Positions 1 to 8,634 of a stretch of 64,000 bases of DNA are shown piece after piece (positions within the stretch are counted from its first letter, which is position 1; every line of letters starts with the position of its first letter). The notes below the pieces were generated by a model. The model did no database searches. It saw nothing but the letters and a program-made list of their open reading frames with translations, and was not told where the DNA came from. A program made the position numbers and the translations under genes. This stretch comes from Paenibacillus sp. PL2-23 (GTDB lineage Bacteria; Bacillota; Bacilli; Paenibacillales; Paenibacillaceae). The DNA lies in NCBI RefSeq assembly GCF_040834005.1, contig NZ_CP162129.1, positions 4,289,501 to 4,353,500 of the forward strand, given 5' to 3'.

Positions 1-193
1 ATTTGCTCAGGTAGCCATGCGGTCTGCCGGTTACTTGGCAGCGGTTATGCAGGCGAGTCGGCGATGCGTCCCTCGGCAGCTTCTTCAGACCCTCGTAATC
101 CTTGTTTTCCTTCAATTGCTTTCTAATCTCGGCGTAACGGGCAACGGTAGCCTGACGCTTCATTTCTTTGACAACCTTCGATTTCTTAGCCAT
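1..193 (-). CDS. rpsN: 30S ribosomal protein S14, zinc-independent paralogue (3' part outside window)
   Basis: The 64 visible N-terminal residues begin [14 protein letters not shown] and contain [21 protein letters not shown], the conserved S14 core. This N-terminus matches the longer, cysteine-poor S14 form that replaces the zinc-ribbon S14 during zinc starvation in Bacilli (family knowledge). The start is set by GAGGAG upstream of the ATG. The promoter and Zur box just upstream support the zinc-independent assignment. The C-terminus lies beyond base 1, so absence of the CXXC zinc motif could not be checked over the full length. Confidence 0.9.
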   Translation of the reverse strand, partial: MAKKSKVVKEMKRQATVARYAEIRKQLKENKDYEGLKKLPRDASPTRLHNRCQVTGRPHGYLSK

Positions 194-215
194 TAGGATA
201 TAGCTCCTCACATAA

Positions 216-262
216 TAGTAATTATTACGATTAATTATAAGCGCAAATTATCCACATTGCAA
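216..262 (-). promoter_or_regulatory. Sigma-A promoter with Zur box for rpsN
   Basis: On the minus strand TTGCAA (257-262) and TATAAT (234-239) are 17 nt apart. Directly downstream, 216-230 carries the 5-1-5 palindrome GTAATTATTAC, which differs at one position from the B. subtilis Zur consensus TCGTAATNATTACGA. The box covers the expected transcription start, so repression by Zur when zinc is plentiful is inferred. Confidence 0.8.
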
Positions 263-478
263 GTACTGAGCAAGCCGAACTTAGCCCGAATGTCAGTGTC
301 CGGCTACAGCAACAAGATCGCATCAAGAAAGGAGGTATAGGTAAGGGCCCCGATACCGGACAGCACGATCAGACTTGGCGCTTAACAGGATAACTGGAAT
401 ATTGGGGGGGGGCTTCCCGTCACCGTCACTATGTGGTAGCCCTCATTGCACCTTCAGCATGAAATGATATGCGACAAT
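263..478. other. Intergenic stretch without recognised gene
   Basis: Between the rpsN promoter and the terminator of the AraC gene no reading frame with a ribosome site, tRNA-like fold or repeat was recognised. AAGGAGGT occurs near 329 but is not followed by a usable start and frame. Confidence 0.4.
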
Positions 479-519
479 AAAAACCCACCATCGGCCCGGC
501 AGCCTAGGGGTGGGTTTTT
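479..519 (-). terminator. Rho-independent terminator after araC-type gene
   Basis: AAAAACCCACC (479-489) pairs with GGTGGGTTTTT (509-519) across a 19-nt loop. Read on the minus strand it follows the stop of the AraC gene and ends in a U-rich tract. With A and T on both sides it may also work for the opposite strand. Confidence 0.8.
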
Positions 520-531
520 AGTTGCATTTGC

Positions 532-1359
532 TCACTCTTCAATTATCAATCCAGCGCGGTACGCCGTCGGGGACTCTCCCATTGTCTTGCGAAACATCTT
601 GGAGAAGACGAGGGGATCGTCGTAGCCAACAGACCGGGCAATATCGCCAACCGCGAGCTTCGTCGAGACCAGCAAGTCGCAGGCCCGCCTCATCCGGTAA
701 GCAATGAGATGCGCCTGAATACTGCTGCCCATCTCGTCGTGGAATAAGGCGTTCAGATAGCTCCTCTGCAAGCCAATGCTCCGCGCGATGTCTTCTACTG
801 TAAGATGGCTTGCATAATTCGCTTCAATGAGATGAACGACTTGCGCAATGTAGCGCTCCCGCGATTGCGGCACGAGAATGGCGGGCACAGTCGATCCCGT
901 CTCGATGATACCGGACAGCCACTCGTACAGCAGCCCTGTCAGCCTCATAACACGACCGGCCTTCATATAGCTTGTACTCTCCATTCGCTGGATTAAGCCT
1001 TCATAGAAGGCTGCATCTTCTGCGCGGAATACAGGCCGCTCGTTGGACAGCCCTGCCTGGCCAAGCAAAGTCGCCGCTTTGATGCCATCGAAGCCGATCC
1101 AGCAATAACGCCAGGGGCGCACCTCATCCGCCGCGTAGCGGGAAACGGTGCCGGGACTGATCAGGAAGCCTTGTCCCGGACCCAGATGATAGGCATTGCC
1201 CGCAATTTCGAAGTCGCCCTCCCCCTCCAGCACGCAATGAATTTTGTAATAATCCCTTACGCCGGGCCCAACGGTATGATTCGGCGGGCATTGCTCCATG
1301 CCGAATTGAACAAGATGAAGGTCAAGCTGATGCAGGTTAGGGGGCAGAAATTCGATCAT
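532..1359 (-). CDS. AraC-family transcriptional regulator (cupin sensor)
   Basis: A 275-aa protein with an N-terminal cupin-like sugar-sensing half (about 20-130) and a C-terminal double helix-turn-helix (about 170-270). The second recognition region GYDDPLVFSKMFRKTMGESP is the classical AraC signature. The start ATG overlaps the stop of the aldo/keto reductase gene (ATGA) and has AGAGGAGAAGG upstream, so the two genes are translationally coupled. It probably controls its own operon in response to a carbohydrate or a metabolite of the partner reductase. The ligand cannot be read from sequence. Confidence 0.88.
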   Translation of the reverse strand: MIEFLPPNLHQLDLHLVQFGMEQCPPNHTVGPGVRDYYKIHCVLEGEGDFEIAGNAYHLGPGQGFLISPGTVSRYAADEVRPWRYCWIGFDGIKAATLLGQAGLSNERPVFRAEDAAFYEGLIQRMESTSYMKAGRVMRLTGLLYEWLSGIIETGSTVPAILVPQSRERYIAQVVHLIEANYASHLTVEDIARSIGLQRSYLNALFHDEMGSSIQAHLIAYRMRRACDLLVSTKLAVGDIARSVGYDDPLVFSKMFRKTMGESPTAYRAGLIIEE

Positions 1360-2354
1360 CCTTCTCCTCTGGAAATCTCATCGATCAGCCGCAGCTCCTC
1401 GTCCGAGAACGCGAGATTGTCCAGCGTCCTGACGTTCTCCTCAATCTGGCTCACTTTGCTGGCGCCGATCAGAGCGGAGGATACGCCGCCTTCACGAAGC
1501 ACCCAAGCAAGCGCCATCTGCGCCAAGCTTTGGCCCCGCTGCCGGGCAAGCTCGTTCAGCTTCTGCACAATTGCCAGCTTTGACTCTGTGATGCTGTCCT
1601 TGCTGAGGAAGCGGCTATGGCCGGCAGCCCGAGAATCAGCCGGAATGCCGTTCAAATATTTGTTCGTCAGGACACCCTGGGCAAGCGGCACAAATCCGAT
1701 AATGCCGACGCCTTCCTCATTCATGGCGTTATGAAGGCCATCCTCAATCCATCGGTCCAGTATGGAGTAGCTGGCTTGATGAATGAGACACGGCGTGCCT
1801 AGTCGCTTCAGGATGGCAGCGGCCTCGCGGGCCTCCTTTTCCCTGTAGTTGGAGAGTCCCACATAGAGCGCTTTGCCTTGGCGAACGATAAGATCCAGAG
1901 CAGCCATCGTCTCTTCCAGCGGTGTGTTGGGATCTGGACGATGATGATAGAAGATATCCACATAATCGAGCTCCATCCGACGAAGACTCTGGTCGAGGCT
2001 GGCCACAAGATACTTCTTGGAGCCCCAATCGCCGTAAGGCCCCGGCCACATATCATATCCCGCTTTGGTAGAGATCAGCAGCTCATCCCGGTAAGGCGCC
2101 AGGTCCTTCTTCAATATTCGACCGAACGACTCCTCCGCCGAACCGTAAGGCGGTCCGTAGTTATTGGCCAGATCGAAGTGTGTAATACCCGCGTCAAAGG
2201 CCGCCCGTGCGATAGCCCGCCCGTTCTCGAACACATCCTGTCCGCCATAATTGTGCCACAGACCAAGCGATATGGCCGGAAGCTTGATGCCGCTTCTTCC
2301 GCAGCGATTATAGACCATTTGGTTATATCGGCTTTCGTCAGCTGTATATGGCAT
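1356..2354 (-). CDS. Aldo/keto reductase (YghZ/GprA-like)
   Basis: This 332-aa NADPH-dependent oxidoreductase has the AKR catalytic tetrad visible as D61, Y66 (DLANNYG), K97 (STKAGY) and H137/H138 (YHHRPDP). The segment WPGPYGDWGSKKYL and the overall length match the YghZ subfamily, which reduces L-glyceraldehyde 3-phosphate and other aldehydes (family knowledge). A GGAGGG ribosome site precedes the ATG. It is first in a two-gene operon with the AraC regulator downstream. The physiological substrate is not evident; sugar aldehyde detoxification or sugar catabolism are both possible. Confidence 0.88.
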   Translation of the reverse strand: MPYTADESRYNQMVYNRCGRSGIKLPAISLGLWHNYGGQDVFENGRAIARAAFDAGITHFDLANNYGPPYGSAEESFGRILKKDLAPYRDELLISTKAGYDMWPGPYGDWGSKKYLVASLDQSLRRMELDYVDIFYHHRPDPNTPLEETMAALDLIVRQGKALYVGLSNYREKEAREAAAILKRLGTPCLIHQASYSILDRWIEDGLHNAMNEEGVGIIGFVPLAQGVLTNKYLNGIPADSRAAGHSRFLSKDSITESKLAIVQKLNELARQRGQSLAQMALAWVLREGGVSSALIGASKVSQIEENVRTLDNLAFSDEELRLIDEISRGEG

Positions 2355-2489
2355 AATCTCAATCCCTCCGCAACGTTTAGTATCGTATTCCTACGATTTA
2401 TTATGACAACACTCCGGCCAAATTCATATAGCAAGAAGCTCGAACGATATGGCGAAATGCTTGTTACCAAGCTCAGACCCTTCAAGCAA

Positions 2490-3215
2490 TCAATCGATTC
2501 GTCTGAGAAACACTTGCAGCAGCCCTGCCAGCAGAATCGCATGGAGGATAAGCCCGCCGGCGAACCATCCGAAAGAAGCTGCAGGAAATCCGGACATCGA
2601 TGCCAAGTAGCTCTGCGCCGGCCAATAGGAAGGGATCCATAGGCCAACATAAGTCCACGGCTCCGGGACAAAATAAGCGGCGACAGGTCCCAGGAACAAG
2701 ATCCCGCTTGCCTTGGAGAGCGCCAATCCCTCGACTTTATTGGAGGCAAAAGCGGTAAGGAATAAAGCAAGCAAAGGCGCCTCCAGCATAAGCAGCACGA
2801 TGCCGTAGCTGCTGTCCGCCCCTGCATCGGCAATTCCGGAAAACAGAATAAACAATCCGCACATGAGCAGCGTCAGCAAACTGGGCAAAAACAATCGATA
2901 ACGAAAGTAGCCATTGCGCGCTAGCGGGGTCACTCCGAAATAAGCGATCATGTTCTCGTCCCGATCGTCCAGCATCAACAGACCGGCCATCGACCCCAGA
3001 AGCAGCGGGATCACCGTTAACAGAAAAGAAGCAATGAACGCGGCATACGCCGATAACTGAAACCCGTAACGTTGGTCCAGCCAATCGTCAAGCGGCGGAA
3101 ATCCATATTTCACGATGAACAAGAGAACAAGCGGGCCGATCAGACTAGCCATCAGCATCGGGTCGGTAACCATGTTCCGAACATCGTTCATAAGAAGCAT
3201 GCGGTACTTCTTCAT
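2490..3215 (-). CDS. ABC exporter permease subunit
   Basis: A 241-aa integral membrane protein with about six hydrophobic segments. It is the third gene of an ATPase-permease-permease operon and its start overlaps the preceding permease gene by 4 nt. Two short permeases with one ATPase resemble the Rv2686c-Rv2688c type of drug exporter, sometimes named fluoroquinolone export. That substrate name is carried over from family annotation and not supported here. No terminator was recognised between this gene and the aldo/keto reductase gene. Confidence 0.75.
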   Translation of the reverse strand: MKKYRMLLMNDVRNMVTDPMLMASLIGPLVLLFIVKYGFPPLDDWLDQRYGFQLSAYAAFIASFLLTVIPLLLGSMAGLLMLDDRDENMIAYFGVTPLARNGYFRYRLFLPSLLTLLMCGLFILFSGIADAGADSSYGIVLLMLEAPLLALFLTAFASNKVEGLALSKASGILFLGPVAAYFVPEPWTYVGLWIPSYWPAQSYLASMSGFPAASFGWFAGGLILHAILLAGLLQVFLRRID

Positions 3216-3919
3216 CCAAACACGCCCCCATCCCCTAATATTTTACGACTGAAAGACCGCTTTGCCCATACGTAGACGCCGATGTTGCCGAGCAGCAAGA
3301 TGCTGATTGCATATACGACCTCTCCCGCGGTTACGACCGAATAAGAGGAACGCAATAGAATCAGCGACCCCGATGTGGGGATAACGGCGTACGGGCTGGC
3401 TGGACCGATTCCGAAAAAGCCGATTAGAGGCACTATAAAGGGTATGGCGTACAATTGCGACAGCAGAATAAAGCCGTTAATGGATTCCGTCCGGACAACC
3501 ACGCCGATCGATAACCATGTAATCATGCTTGAGGTCAGCACCACGCCAAGGGAGAACAACAGCGGATGATCCGGCATGCCTAGCGAGGACACATGAATCG
3601 CCCAGGCCGCCGACAAGGATAGAATCGATAAGGAAACCGCCTTTGCCGTCATATATTCCCGAAGCCTTAGCGGCGTAACGAACAAGCTCGCATGTATGCC
3701 CTGATCCTTCTCCAGCAGCACAATCCCTCCCGCCAATATCAAACCTACAGCACTGGGATCAGAAAAAGTCAGCAGAAGCGTGATCTTCTCCTTGTACCCG
3801 GCAGGTACGAAATGCAGCAGTAATCCGTATACCGCGCAGATGATGGCATAAACCCAGTAGAAGCCGTGACGAAGCTGGAACCGAATGTCGTATACAATGG
3901 TGAGGAATGTTCTTCTCAT
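3212..3919 (-). CDS. ABC exporter permease subunit
   Basis: A 235-aa membrane protein with roughly six hydrophobic segments, for example residues 15-35 and the C-terminal VVYAISILLLGNIGVYVWA. Its start overlaps the end of the ATPase gene (ATGA) and its own end overlaps the next permease, so the three genes form one tight operon. It likely pairs with its neighbour to form the heterodimeric membrane channel. The substrate is unknown. Confidence 0.75.
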   Translation of the reverse strand: MRRTFLTIVYDIRFQLRHGFYWVYAIICAVYGLLLHFVPAGYKEKITLLLTFSDPSAVGLILAGGIVLLEKDQGIHASLFVTPLRLREYMTAKAVSLSILSLSAAWAIHVSSLGMPDHPLLFSLGVVLTSSMITWLSIGVVVRTESINGFILLSQLYAIPFIVPLIGFFGIGPASPYAVIPTSGSLILLRSSYSVVTAGEVVYAISILLLGNIGVYVWAKRSFSRKILGDGGVFG

Positions 3920-4776
3920 ACCAAGGCTCTCCCCGTGACATCAATAAAAATCTGCTCAAGCGTCGATTCCCGGGAATGCATCGTCTCGATCGGATACTGA
4001 CGAAGCAGCTGTAAGAATCGTTCGTTCTCTCCAATCCCGTCCATTGGGAATTCTTCGGCCAGCAGCCCGCCGCCTCCATCTCGATACTCTACGCAAATTC
4101 GTCTTGCGCCCAATCGAAGCTTCAGCTCTCTGGGAGAATCGATCAGCTTGATCTGACCATCCACGATGAACGCGACACGGTCGCAGAGTTCCTCTGCCGC
4201 CTGCATGTTATGCGTCGTAATAATGATGGTGGTGCCGGACGCCTTCTTCTCCAGAATCAGCTCCTTCATGATCTTGGCATTAACAGGGTCCAGACCCGAC
4301 GTGGGTTCATCCAAGAATAATAGATCGGGACGGTGCATAATGGAACGGCAAAAATTCAGTCTCATCTTCATCCCCTTGGACAGCTCCGACACCTTCTGAT
4401 GCGCCGCTCCTTCCAGACCTACTTTCGCCAGCAGCGACCTCGGTTCTTCTGTTGGTCCTGAGTAGAGCGATTGGAAAAGCTTCAAGTTTTCAAGCACCGT
4501 CAATTTGTGATAAAAGTTAGGAAACTCGAAGGCGACTCCGATTTTTTCATAATAATCTGAATTCACATCCCGGATTTCCTTACCCATTACCTTTGCTTCG
4601 CCTTCGTACTGCTTCAGGGAACCTATTAACAGCTTTTGCATGGTGCTCTTGCCAGCACCAGATGGGCCAAGGAAGCCGAACACTTCCCCTGCCTGGATAG
4701 AAAAGTCGAGTCCCCTCAGCGTTGGAGCAGCGGCTTGGGGATAGGCGAACCGAAGCTGTTTCACTTGAATCATCAT
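3916..4776 (-). CDS. ABC exporter ATP-binding protein
   Basis: In this 286-aa protein Walker A is GPSGAGKS (37-44), the signature is LSKGMKMRL, Walker B is LLFLDEPTSGLDP and the switch histidine is in ITTHNM. A roughly 80-residue C-terminal extension follows the nucleotide-binding domain, as in NatA-like exporters. AAGGAGTG lies upstream of two adjacent ATG codons; the first is used here. It energises the two permeases encoded immediately downstream. Role in drug or peptide efflux is inferred from family only. Confidence 0.85.
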   Translation of the reverse strand: MMIQVKQLRFAYPQAAAPTLRGLDFSIQAGEVFGFLGPSGAGKSTMQKLLIGSLKQYEGEAKVMGKEIRDVNSDYYEKIGVAFEFPNFYHKLTVLENLKLFQSLYSGPTEEPRSLLAKVGLEGAAHQKVSELSKGMKMRLNFCRSIMHRPDLLFLDEPTSGLDPVNAKIMKELILEKKASGTTIIITTHNMQAAEELCDRVAFIVDGQIKLIDSPRELKLRLGARRICVEYRDGGGGLLAEEFPMDGIGENERFLQLLRQYPIETMHSRESTLEQIFIDVTGRALV

Positions 4777-4826
4777 GAATCTTCACTCCTTTGGCGTTAA
4801 CGGCAATGGGCAGCCCGAAAAAAGAC

Positions 4827-4855
4827 AAAAAGGAGCCTGCATTTGAGCAGGCTCC
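4827..4855 (-). terminator. Terminator after solute-binding protein gene
   Basis: Read on the minus strand, GGAGCCTGC and GCAGGCTCC form a 9-bp stem with a 6-nt loop followed by TTTTT. It separates the importer operon from the downstream ABC exporter. Confidence 0.88.
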
Positions 4856-4926
4856 ACCGGTCTTGCACGTTATTTTATTGAGATAAATCGAGTATAGCAT
4901 ATGACCTGCAAAGCAGGGAAGTGCCC

Positions 4927-6489
4927 CTATTGCTTCGCCAAGAATGCGTCAATCTGGCTTTGCAGCTCAGCTTGAATTTTATCCAAGCCTGCTGCTTTCA
5001 GCTGCTTGTTGAGATCGGCGATACCTTTATCCAGATCACTGATCAAGCCGTACTCCAGCGGAATCGCGTAGCGCAGCATGACGTTGCCGACATTGGCCAC
5101 TTCAGACTTCACATTGCTGTTGTCGAAGACGAAGGTTTCGAGCGGATAGTGGTACACATTCGCTTCCCAGCTCTTCACGAGGTCAGACGCTTCCTGAGGG
5201 AACGCTTCGTTCGTCAGATTGAGCGGCGAGTTGAAGTTCCAGTTCGAGAAGCCCGTGAAGTTCTGCTGCTTGTCGGTCGCCGCGAATTTGTCTTCGCCAA
5301 CTGGCGTATAGTGTACGCCGTTAATGCCATACATCATCAGGTCATGAAGCTCTTTGTCGTTCTGGATCAGATCGATGAACATAAGCGAACGCTCGATGTT
5401 TTTGGAGGTCGCATGAATGGACGTTCCGTTCTGAGTCGAGATCGCAACGGATTTTTTCTTGCCTTGGTTAATATCCGCAAGCTTAACCTCGTACGGAGAG
5501 TTTTCCATACGCATCAGAGCCATCAAAGCGCCAAGCGTGCCGCTGTTATGCGTAATGGAAGCCGTTTTGCCCGCTTTGAAGTCCGTTTGATGATCGTTTT
5601 TGCTGTTCAAGACGTTTTTCGACCAGGCGTTGTTGTCTGCCAGATCCTTGTAATAGACGAGCAGGTCCTTGAACTCCGGCGTTTCGTATACGTTGAATAT
5701 TTTGCCCGCCGCATCCGTCAATTGAAAGGCAAACGGCATATCCAGGTCGAACATATTCCATTCGCTCTGCTGCTTGAGCAGGACGCGGTCGAGGTTATGG
5801 AACTTCCAGTCGCCCGTCTCCGGCGTAAATGGCACGACGCCTTTTTCGTTCGCGGCGATAGTCTTCAGATAAGTGGCATAAGACTCAGGGCTATTGATTT
5901 CAGGCAAATTATATTTCGTGCGCAGATCCTCGCGGTACAGGATCAGCTTCTCCACGGACTCCCCGCTATTCTGCGGAACCATGTACAGCTTGCCGTTCAC
6001 CTTCGCTTGATCCCAGCTCACCTGCTGCATCTTCTCCCAGGTTAATGGCGCATAAGTGGACAGCAGCTCATCGGTCAGCTCCAGGAAGCCGCCCTTCAGC
6101 GCTTGGTCGTTGTAGCCAGCCCAGTTCGCGGAGTAGATCAGGTCGAAATCTTCATTCGCCGCCAGCTTCAGCGGATACTTCTGAGCCCAGTCGGACCAGT
6201 CGAGGAATTCGCCTTCCACAGTAGCGTTAATTTTTTCTTTGAGCTTTTTGTTTATTTCCGCGAATACCAGATCGTAATCAACCGGCTTCGGACCAAGGAA
6301 GATCATCTTCAATACCACTTCCTTCGAGGTGTCGATGCCGCCAGTCGATTCGGATGTCTCAGAAGCTCCTGCGGTCGGAGACTCGCTAGTCGAGGACTCC
6401 GTACCTTTGTTGCCGCCGCTGCAAGCCGCCAATACGAAAACCATCATCATCGCAAGAGCTAGCATACTTAATTTCCATTTGTTGAGCAT
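4927..6489 (-). CDS. Extracellular sugar-binding lipoprotein (CUT1, LipO/LplA-like)
   Basis: The 520-aa precursor has a signal peptide ending in the lipobox VLAAC (Cys23), followed by a Gly/Ser/Thr-rich tether and a family 1 solute-binding fold. It would sit on the outer face of the membrane and deliver oligosaccharides to the two permeases encoded just upstream (94-nt gap). A GGGGGAAA ribosome site precedes the ATG. Its place beside a GH53 endo-galactanase and a dedicated sensor pair suggests galacto-oligosaccharides. That is inference; LplA-type proteins bind many sugars. Confidence 0.88.
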   Translation of the reverse strand: MLNKWKLSMLALAMMMVFVLAACSGGNKGTESSTSESPTAGASETSESTGGIDTSKEVVLKMIFLGPKPVDYDLVFAEINKKLKEKINATVEGEFLDWSDWAQKYPLKLAANEDFDLIYSANWAGYNDQALKGGFLELTDELLSTYAPLTWEKMQQVSWDQAKVNGKLYMVPQNSGESVEKLILYREDLRTKYNLPEINSPESYATYLKTIAANEKGVVPFTPETGDWKFHNLDRVLLKQQSEWNMFDLDMPFAFQLTDAAGKIFNVYETPEFKDLLVYYKDLADNNAWSKNVLNSKNDHQTDFKAGKTASITHNSGTLGALMALMRMENSPYEVKLADINQGKKKSVAISTQNGTSIHATSKNIERSLMFIDLIQNDKELHDLMMYGINGVHYTPVGEDKFAATDKQQNFTGFSNWNFNSPLNLTNEAFPQEASDLVKSWEANVYHYPLETFVFDNSNVKSEVANVGNVMLRYAIPLEYGLISDLDKGIADLNKQLKAAGLDKIQAELQSQIDAFLAKQ

Positions 6490-6582
6490 GCCTTATTTCC
6501 CCCTATAATAATTAATGTATGATAATCCGAGGCGAGCCGGCTGCGTCTCCCTGCGGAGGAGCAGCGCGCTTATGCCTTGGGG

Positions 6583-7515
6583 TCATCCTTTTACAGCACC
6601 AATCGTGAGGCCTTTGACAAAATAACGTTGAACCAGCGGATAAGCGAGCAGAATGGGACCGGTCGCGACGACCGTCATCGCCATCTTCAAGCTTTCGGTC
6701 GGAACGGCTGTCGTCACAACGGCCCCCGCGCCCATCATTGCCTTGCGCATGCCGTCCATATTGCCCAGCATCTTGTACAGGTAATACTGGAGCGGCATCA
6801 GCTTCTCGTCCGAGACGAACAGCAGCGCATTATACCAGTCGTTCCAATACGCCAGCGCCAGGAACAAGCCAATCGTTGCAAGCGCCGGCTTGGAGAGCGG
6901 CAGAATAAGCTGGGCATAGATTCGGAAGTCGCCGGCGCCATCAATCTTGGCCGATTCGACGATCGCTTCCGGGATGCTGCTCAGGAACGACTTCATCACG
7001 ATAATGTAGAAGACGTTCAAGAGCATCGGAATGATCAGCGCCAGCACGGTGTCCTTCATCTGCAGGTAATTCACGATAAGCAGATACCAAGGAACTAGCC
7101 CGCCGTTGAACAGCGTCGTGAAGAAAAAGAAAAACGAAAATTTGTTGCGCCACTTGAAGTCCTTGCGGGACAAGGCGTAAGCCGTCATCGAGGTCAGGAA
7201 CAGCCCGAAGAACGTGCCCGCCGCCGTAACGCCTATCGTTACCAGATAAGCATTGACCATCTGGTCGGGATATTTGAACAATATCTTGAACGCTTCCACT
7301 GAGAAATCCAGCGGGATAAACTGATAGCCGTCCATAATGATCTTATCCTCGCTCGTCATGGAAGACGATACGATCAGCACGAAGGGCAGCAGGCAGAGCA
7401 GCGCCAGCATCGTAAGCGCGATATAGCCGATGACCGAAAAGATGGCGCGATCCGTCTGCTTCACTCCCGTAGCTTTCGAGAACGCTGTATCTACATTCAT
7501 ATCCTGTGTACTCAT
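6583..7515 (-). CDS. Carbohydrate ABC permease, LplC/YtcP type
   Basis: A 310-aa protein with six predicted membrane helices. The cytoplasmic EAA loop is visible as ESAKIDGAGDFRIYAQLILPLSKPA, the contact for the ATPase. The C-terminus FVKGLTIGAVKG is typical of LplC-type subunits. An AGGAGG ribosome site lies 7 nt before the ATG. Together with the 7531-8451 permease it forms the channel of a CUT1 importer. No ATPase gene is present in the locus, so a shared MsmX-type ATPase is inferred. Confidence 0.88.
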   Translation of the reverse strand: MSTQDMNVDTAFSKATGVKQTDRAIFSVIGYIALTMLALLCLLPFVLIVSSSMTSEDKIIMDGYQFIPLDFSVEAFKILFKYPDQMVNAYLVTIGVTAAGTFFGLFLTSMTAYALSRKDFKWRNKFSFFFFFTTLFNGGLVPWYLLIVNYLQMKDTVLALIIPMLLNVFYIIVMKSFLSSIPEAIVESAKIDGAGDFRIYAQLILPLSKPALATIGLFLALAYWNDWYNALLFVSDEKLMPLQYYLYKMLGNMDGMRKAMMGAGAVVTTAVPTESLKMAMTVVATGPILLAYPLVQRYFVKGLTIGAVKG

Positions 7516-7530
7516 AATTCTACCTCCTGC

Positions 7531-8451
7531 TTAGAATAACGCTCGATCCCTGTCATACCGGCGAACGGCATAGTTGACGGCCATAATGGTAATGAAGCCA
7601 AGAACGGATTGGAATACCCCGGCAGCGGCCGACATTCCCATATCATTGGACATAATCAAGGAACGGAATACGAAGGTGTCGATAACATCCGTCGAAGAGA
7701 ATAACATGCCGTTGTTGCCGACCATGTTGTAGAACATTCCGAAATCTCCACGGAAGATGTTGCCTACCGCCAGCAGCACCAGAATGATCACCGTCGGGAA
7801 CAGATTCGGGATCGTCACCTTCATGATACGCTGGAAGATGTTCGCTCCGTCGATCTCCGCCGCCTCATACATCTCCGTATCGATGCTCGTGATAGCCGCC
7901 AGATACATGACCGTGCCATAGCCGAGGCTCTTCCAGGCGGATACCAGCACCAGCAGATAAGGCCAATAAGCCGGCGTATTGTAGATATCGACAGGCTCCA
8001 TGCCCAGACCTCGCAGCAGCACGTTTACGGTGCCGATATCGTAGTTCAGCAAATTGTAGGCAATCGCCCCTACAACAACCCATGAGATAAAGTAAGGCAG
8101 GAACAACGCGGATTGAATGATCTTGCGGAACCATTTGCCGCCAACCTCAAACAGCAGAATCGCAGCAACAATCTGCAGGGCGTTATTAATAACAATGAAC
8201 GCTATGTTGTAGAGCGCCGTATTCCGCGTCACCCGGTATGCGTCCCCGGAGTCGAAGAAGAAGCGGAAATTGTCGAATCCGTTCCACGGACTCCCGAATA
8301 CGCCCCCGGCATAATCGTAATGCTTGAAAGCCAGCACGATGCCCCCCATGGGAATGTAGGCAAACAGGACGTAGAACAATACCGCCGGCAGCAGCATGAT
8401 CAATAGAACCTTGTATTGCTTCAGATCTTTCCAGAATGCTTGTAATTTCAT
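7531..8451 (-). CDS. Carbohydrate ABC permease, LplB type
   Basis: A 306-aa six-helix permease with the EAA loop EMYEAAEIDGANIFQRIMKVTIPN. An ATG 15 nt upstream (8466) is in frame, but GGAGGGG ends 6 nt before the ATG at 8451, so the internal start is preferred. It is the first gene of the importer operon; the order LplB-LplC-binding protein is usual in Paenibacillus. The promoter with the 29-bp motif (8474-8541) lies upstream. Confidence 0.88.
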   Translation of the reverse strand: MKLQAFWKDLKQYKVLLIMLLPAVLFYVLFAYIPMGGIVLAFKHYDYAGGVFGSPWNGFDNFRFFFDSGDAYRVTRNTALYNIAFIVINNALQIVAAILLFEVGGKWFRKIIQSALFLPYFISWVVVGAIAYNLLNYDIGTVNVLLRGLGMEPVDIYNTPAYWPYLLVLVSAWKSLGYGTVMYLAAITSIDTEMYEAAEIDGANIFQRIMKVTIPNLFPTVIILVLLAVGNIFRGDFGMFYNMVGNNGMLFSSTDVIDTFVFRSLIMSNDMGMSAAAGVFQSVLGFITIMAVNYAVRRYDRDRALF

Positions 8452-8473
8452 CTCTGTCCCCTCCATGAATCCT

Positions 8474-8541
8474 ATTATACAAGCGGTTTCATTTCGGCAT
8501 AATTCAGCGGTTCAACTAAACCTTATACTAAATCAACGATT
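8474..8541 (-). promoter_or_regulatory. Importer promoter with 29-bp regulator motif
   Basis: On the minus strand a TATAAT box (8474-8479) precedes the lplB-type gene. Plus-strand coordinates 8513-8541 hold a 29-bp motif made of CAACTAAA, CTTATAC and TCAACGA blocks. The same motif (25 of 29 bases) lies upstream of the GH53 gene, with the same 33-nt distance to its -10. The -35 (TTATGC) is poor, which fits activator dependence. The paired CAAC elements about two helical turns apart suggest binding of the adjacent AraC-type response regulator (inference). Confidence 0.72.
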
Positions 8542-8558
8542 CGACAAAAATACAAAAA

Positions 8559-8610
8559 AACCGCTCCTTGCCGTGGGAGGATGTGGACCCCATTGGCGTT
8601 AGGAACGGTT
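8559..8610 (-). terminator. Terminator after response-regulator gene
   Basis: On the minus strand AACCGTTCCT pairs with AGGAGCGGTT across a long loop and is followed by TTTTTTTG. It lies about 25 nt after the stop of the response-regulator gene and ends the sensor/regulator transcript before the importer promoter. Confidence 0.75.
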
Positions 8611-8634
8611 GTTGACTGCCGAGCCGTCAAGCTC

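Noticed and set aside
2355-2489. Strong promoter for the aldo/keto reductase operon
   Set aside because: TTGTCA and TACGAT-like boxes exist on the minus strand but spacing and match are too weak to list as a feature.
4921-6045. Plus-strand frame of 374 codons opposite the binding-protein gene
   Set aside because: No ribosome site or domain; it mirrors a lipoprotein gene that has a clear signal peptide.
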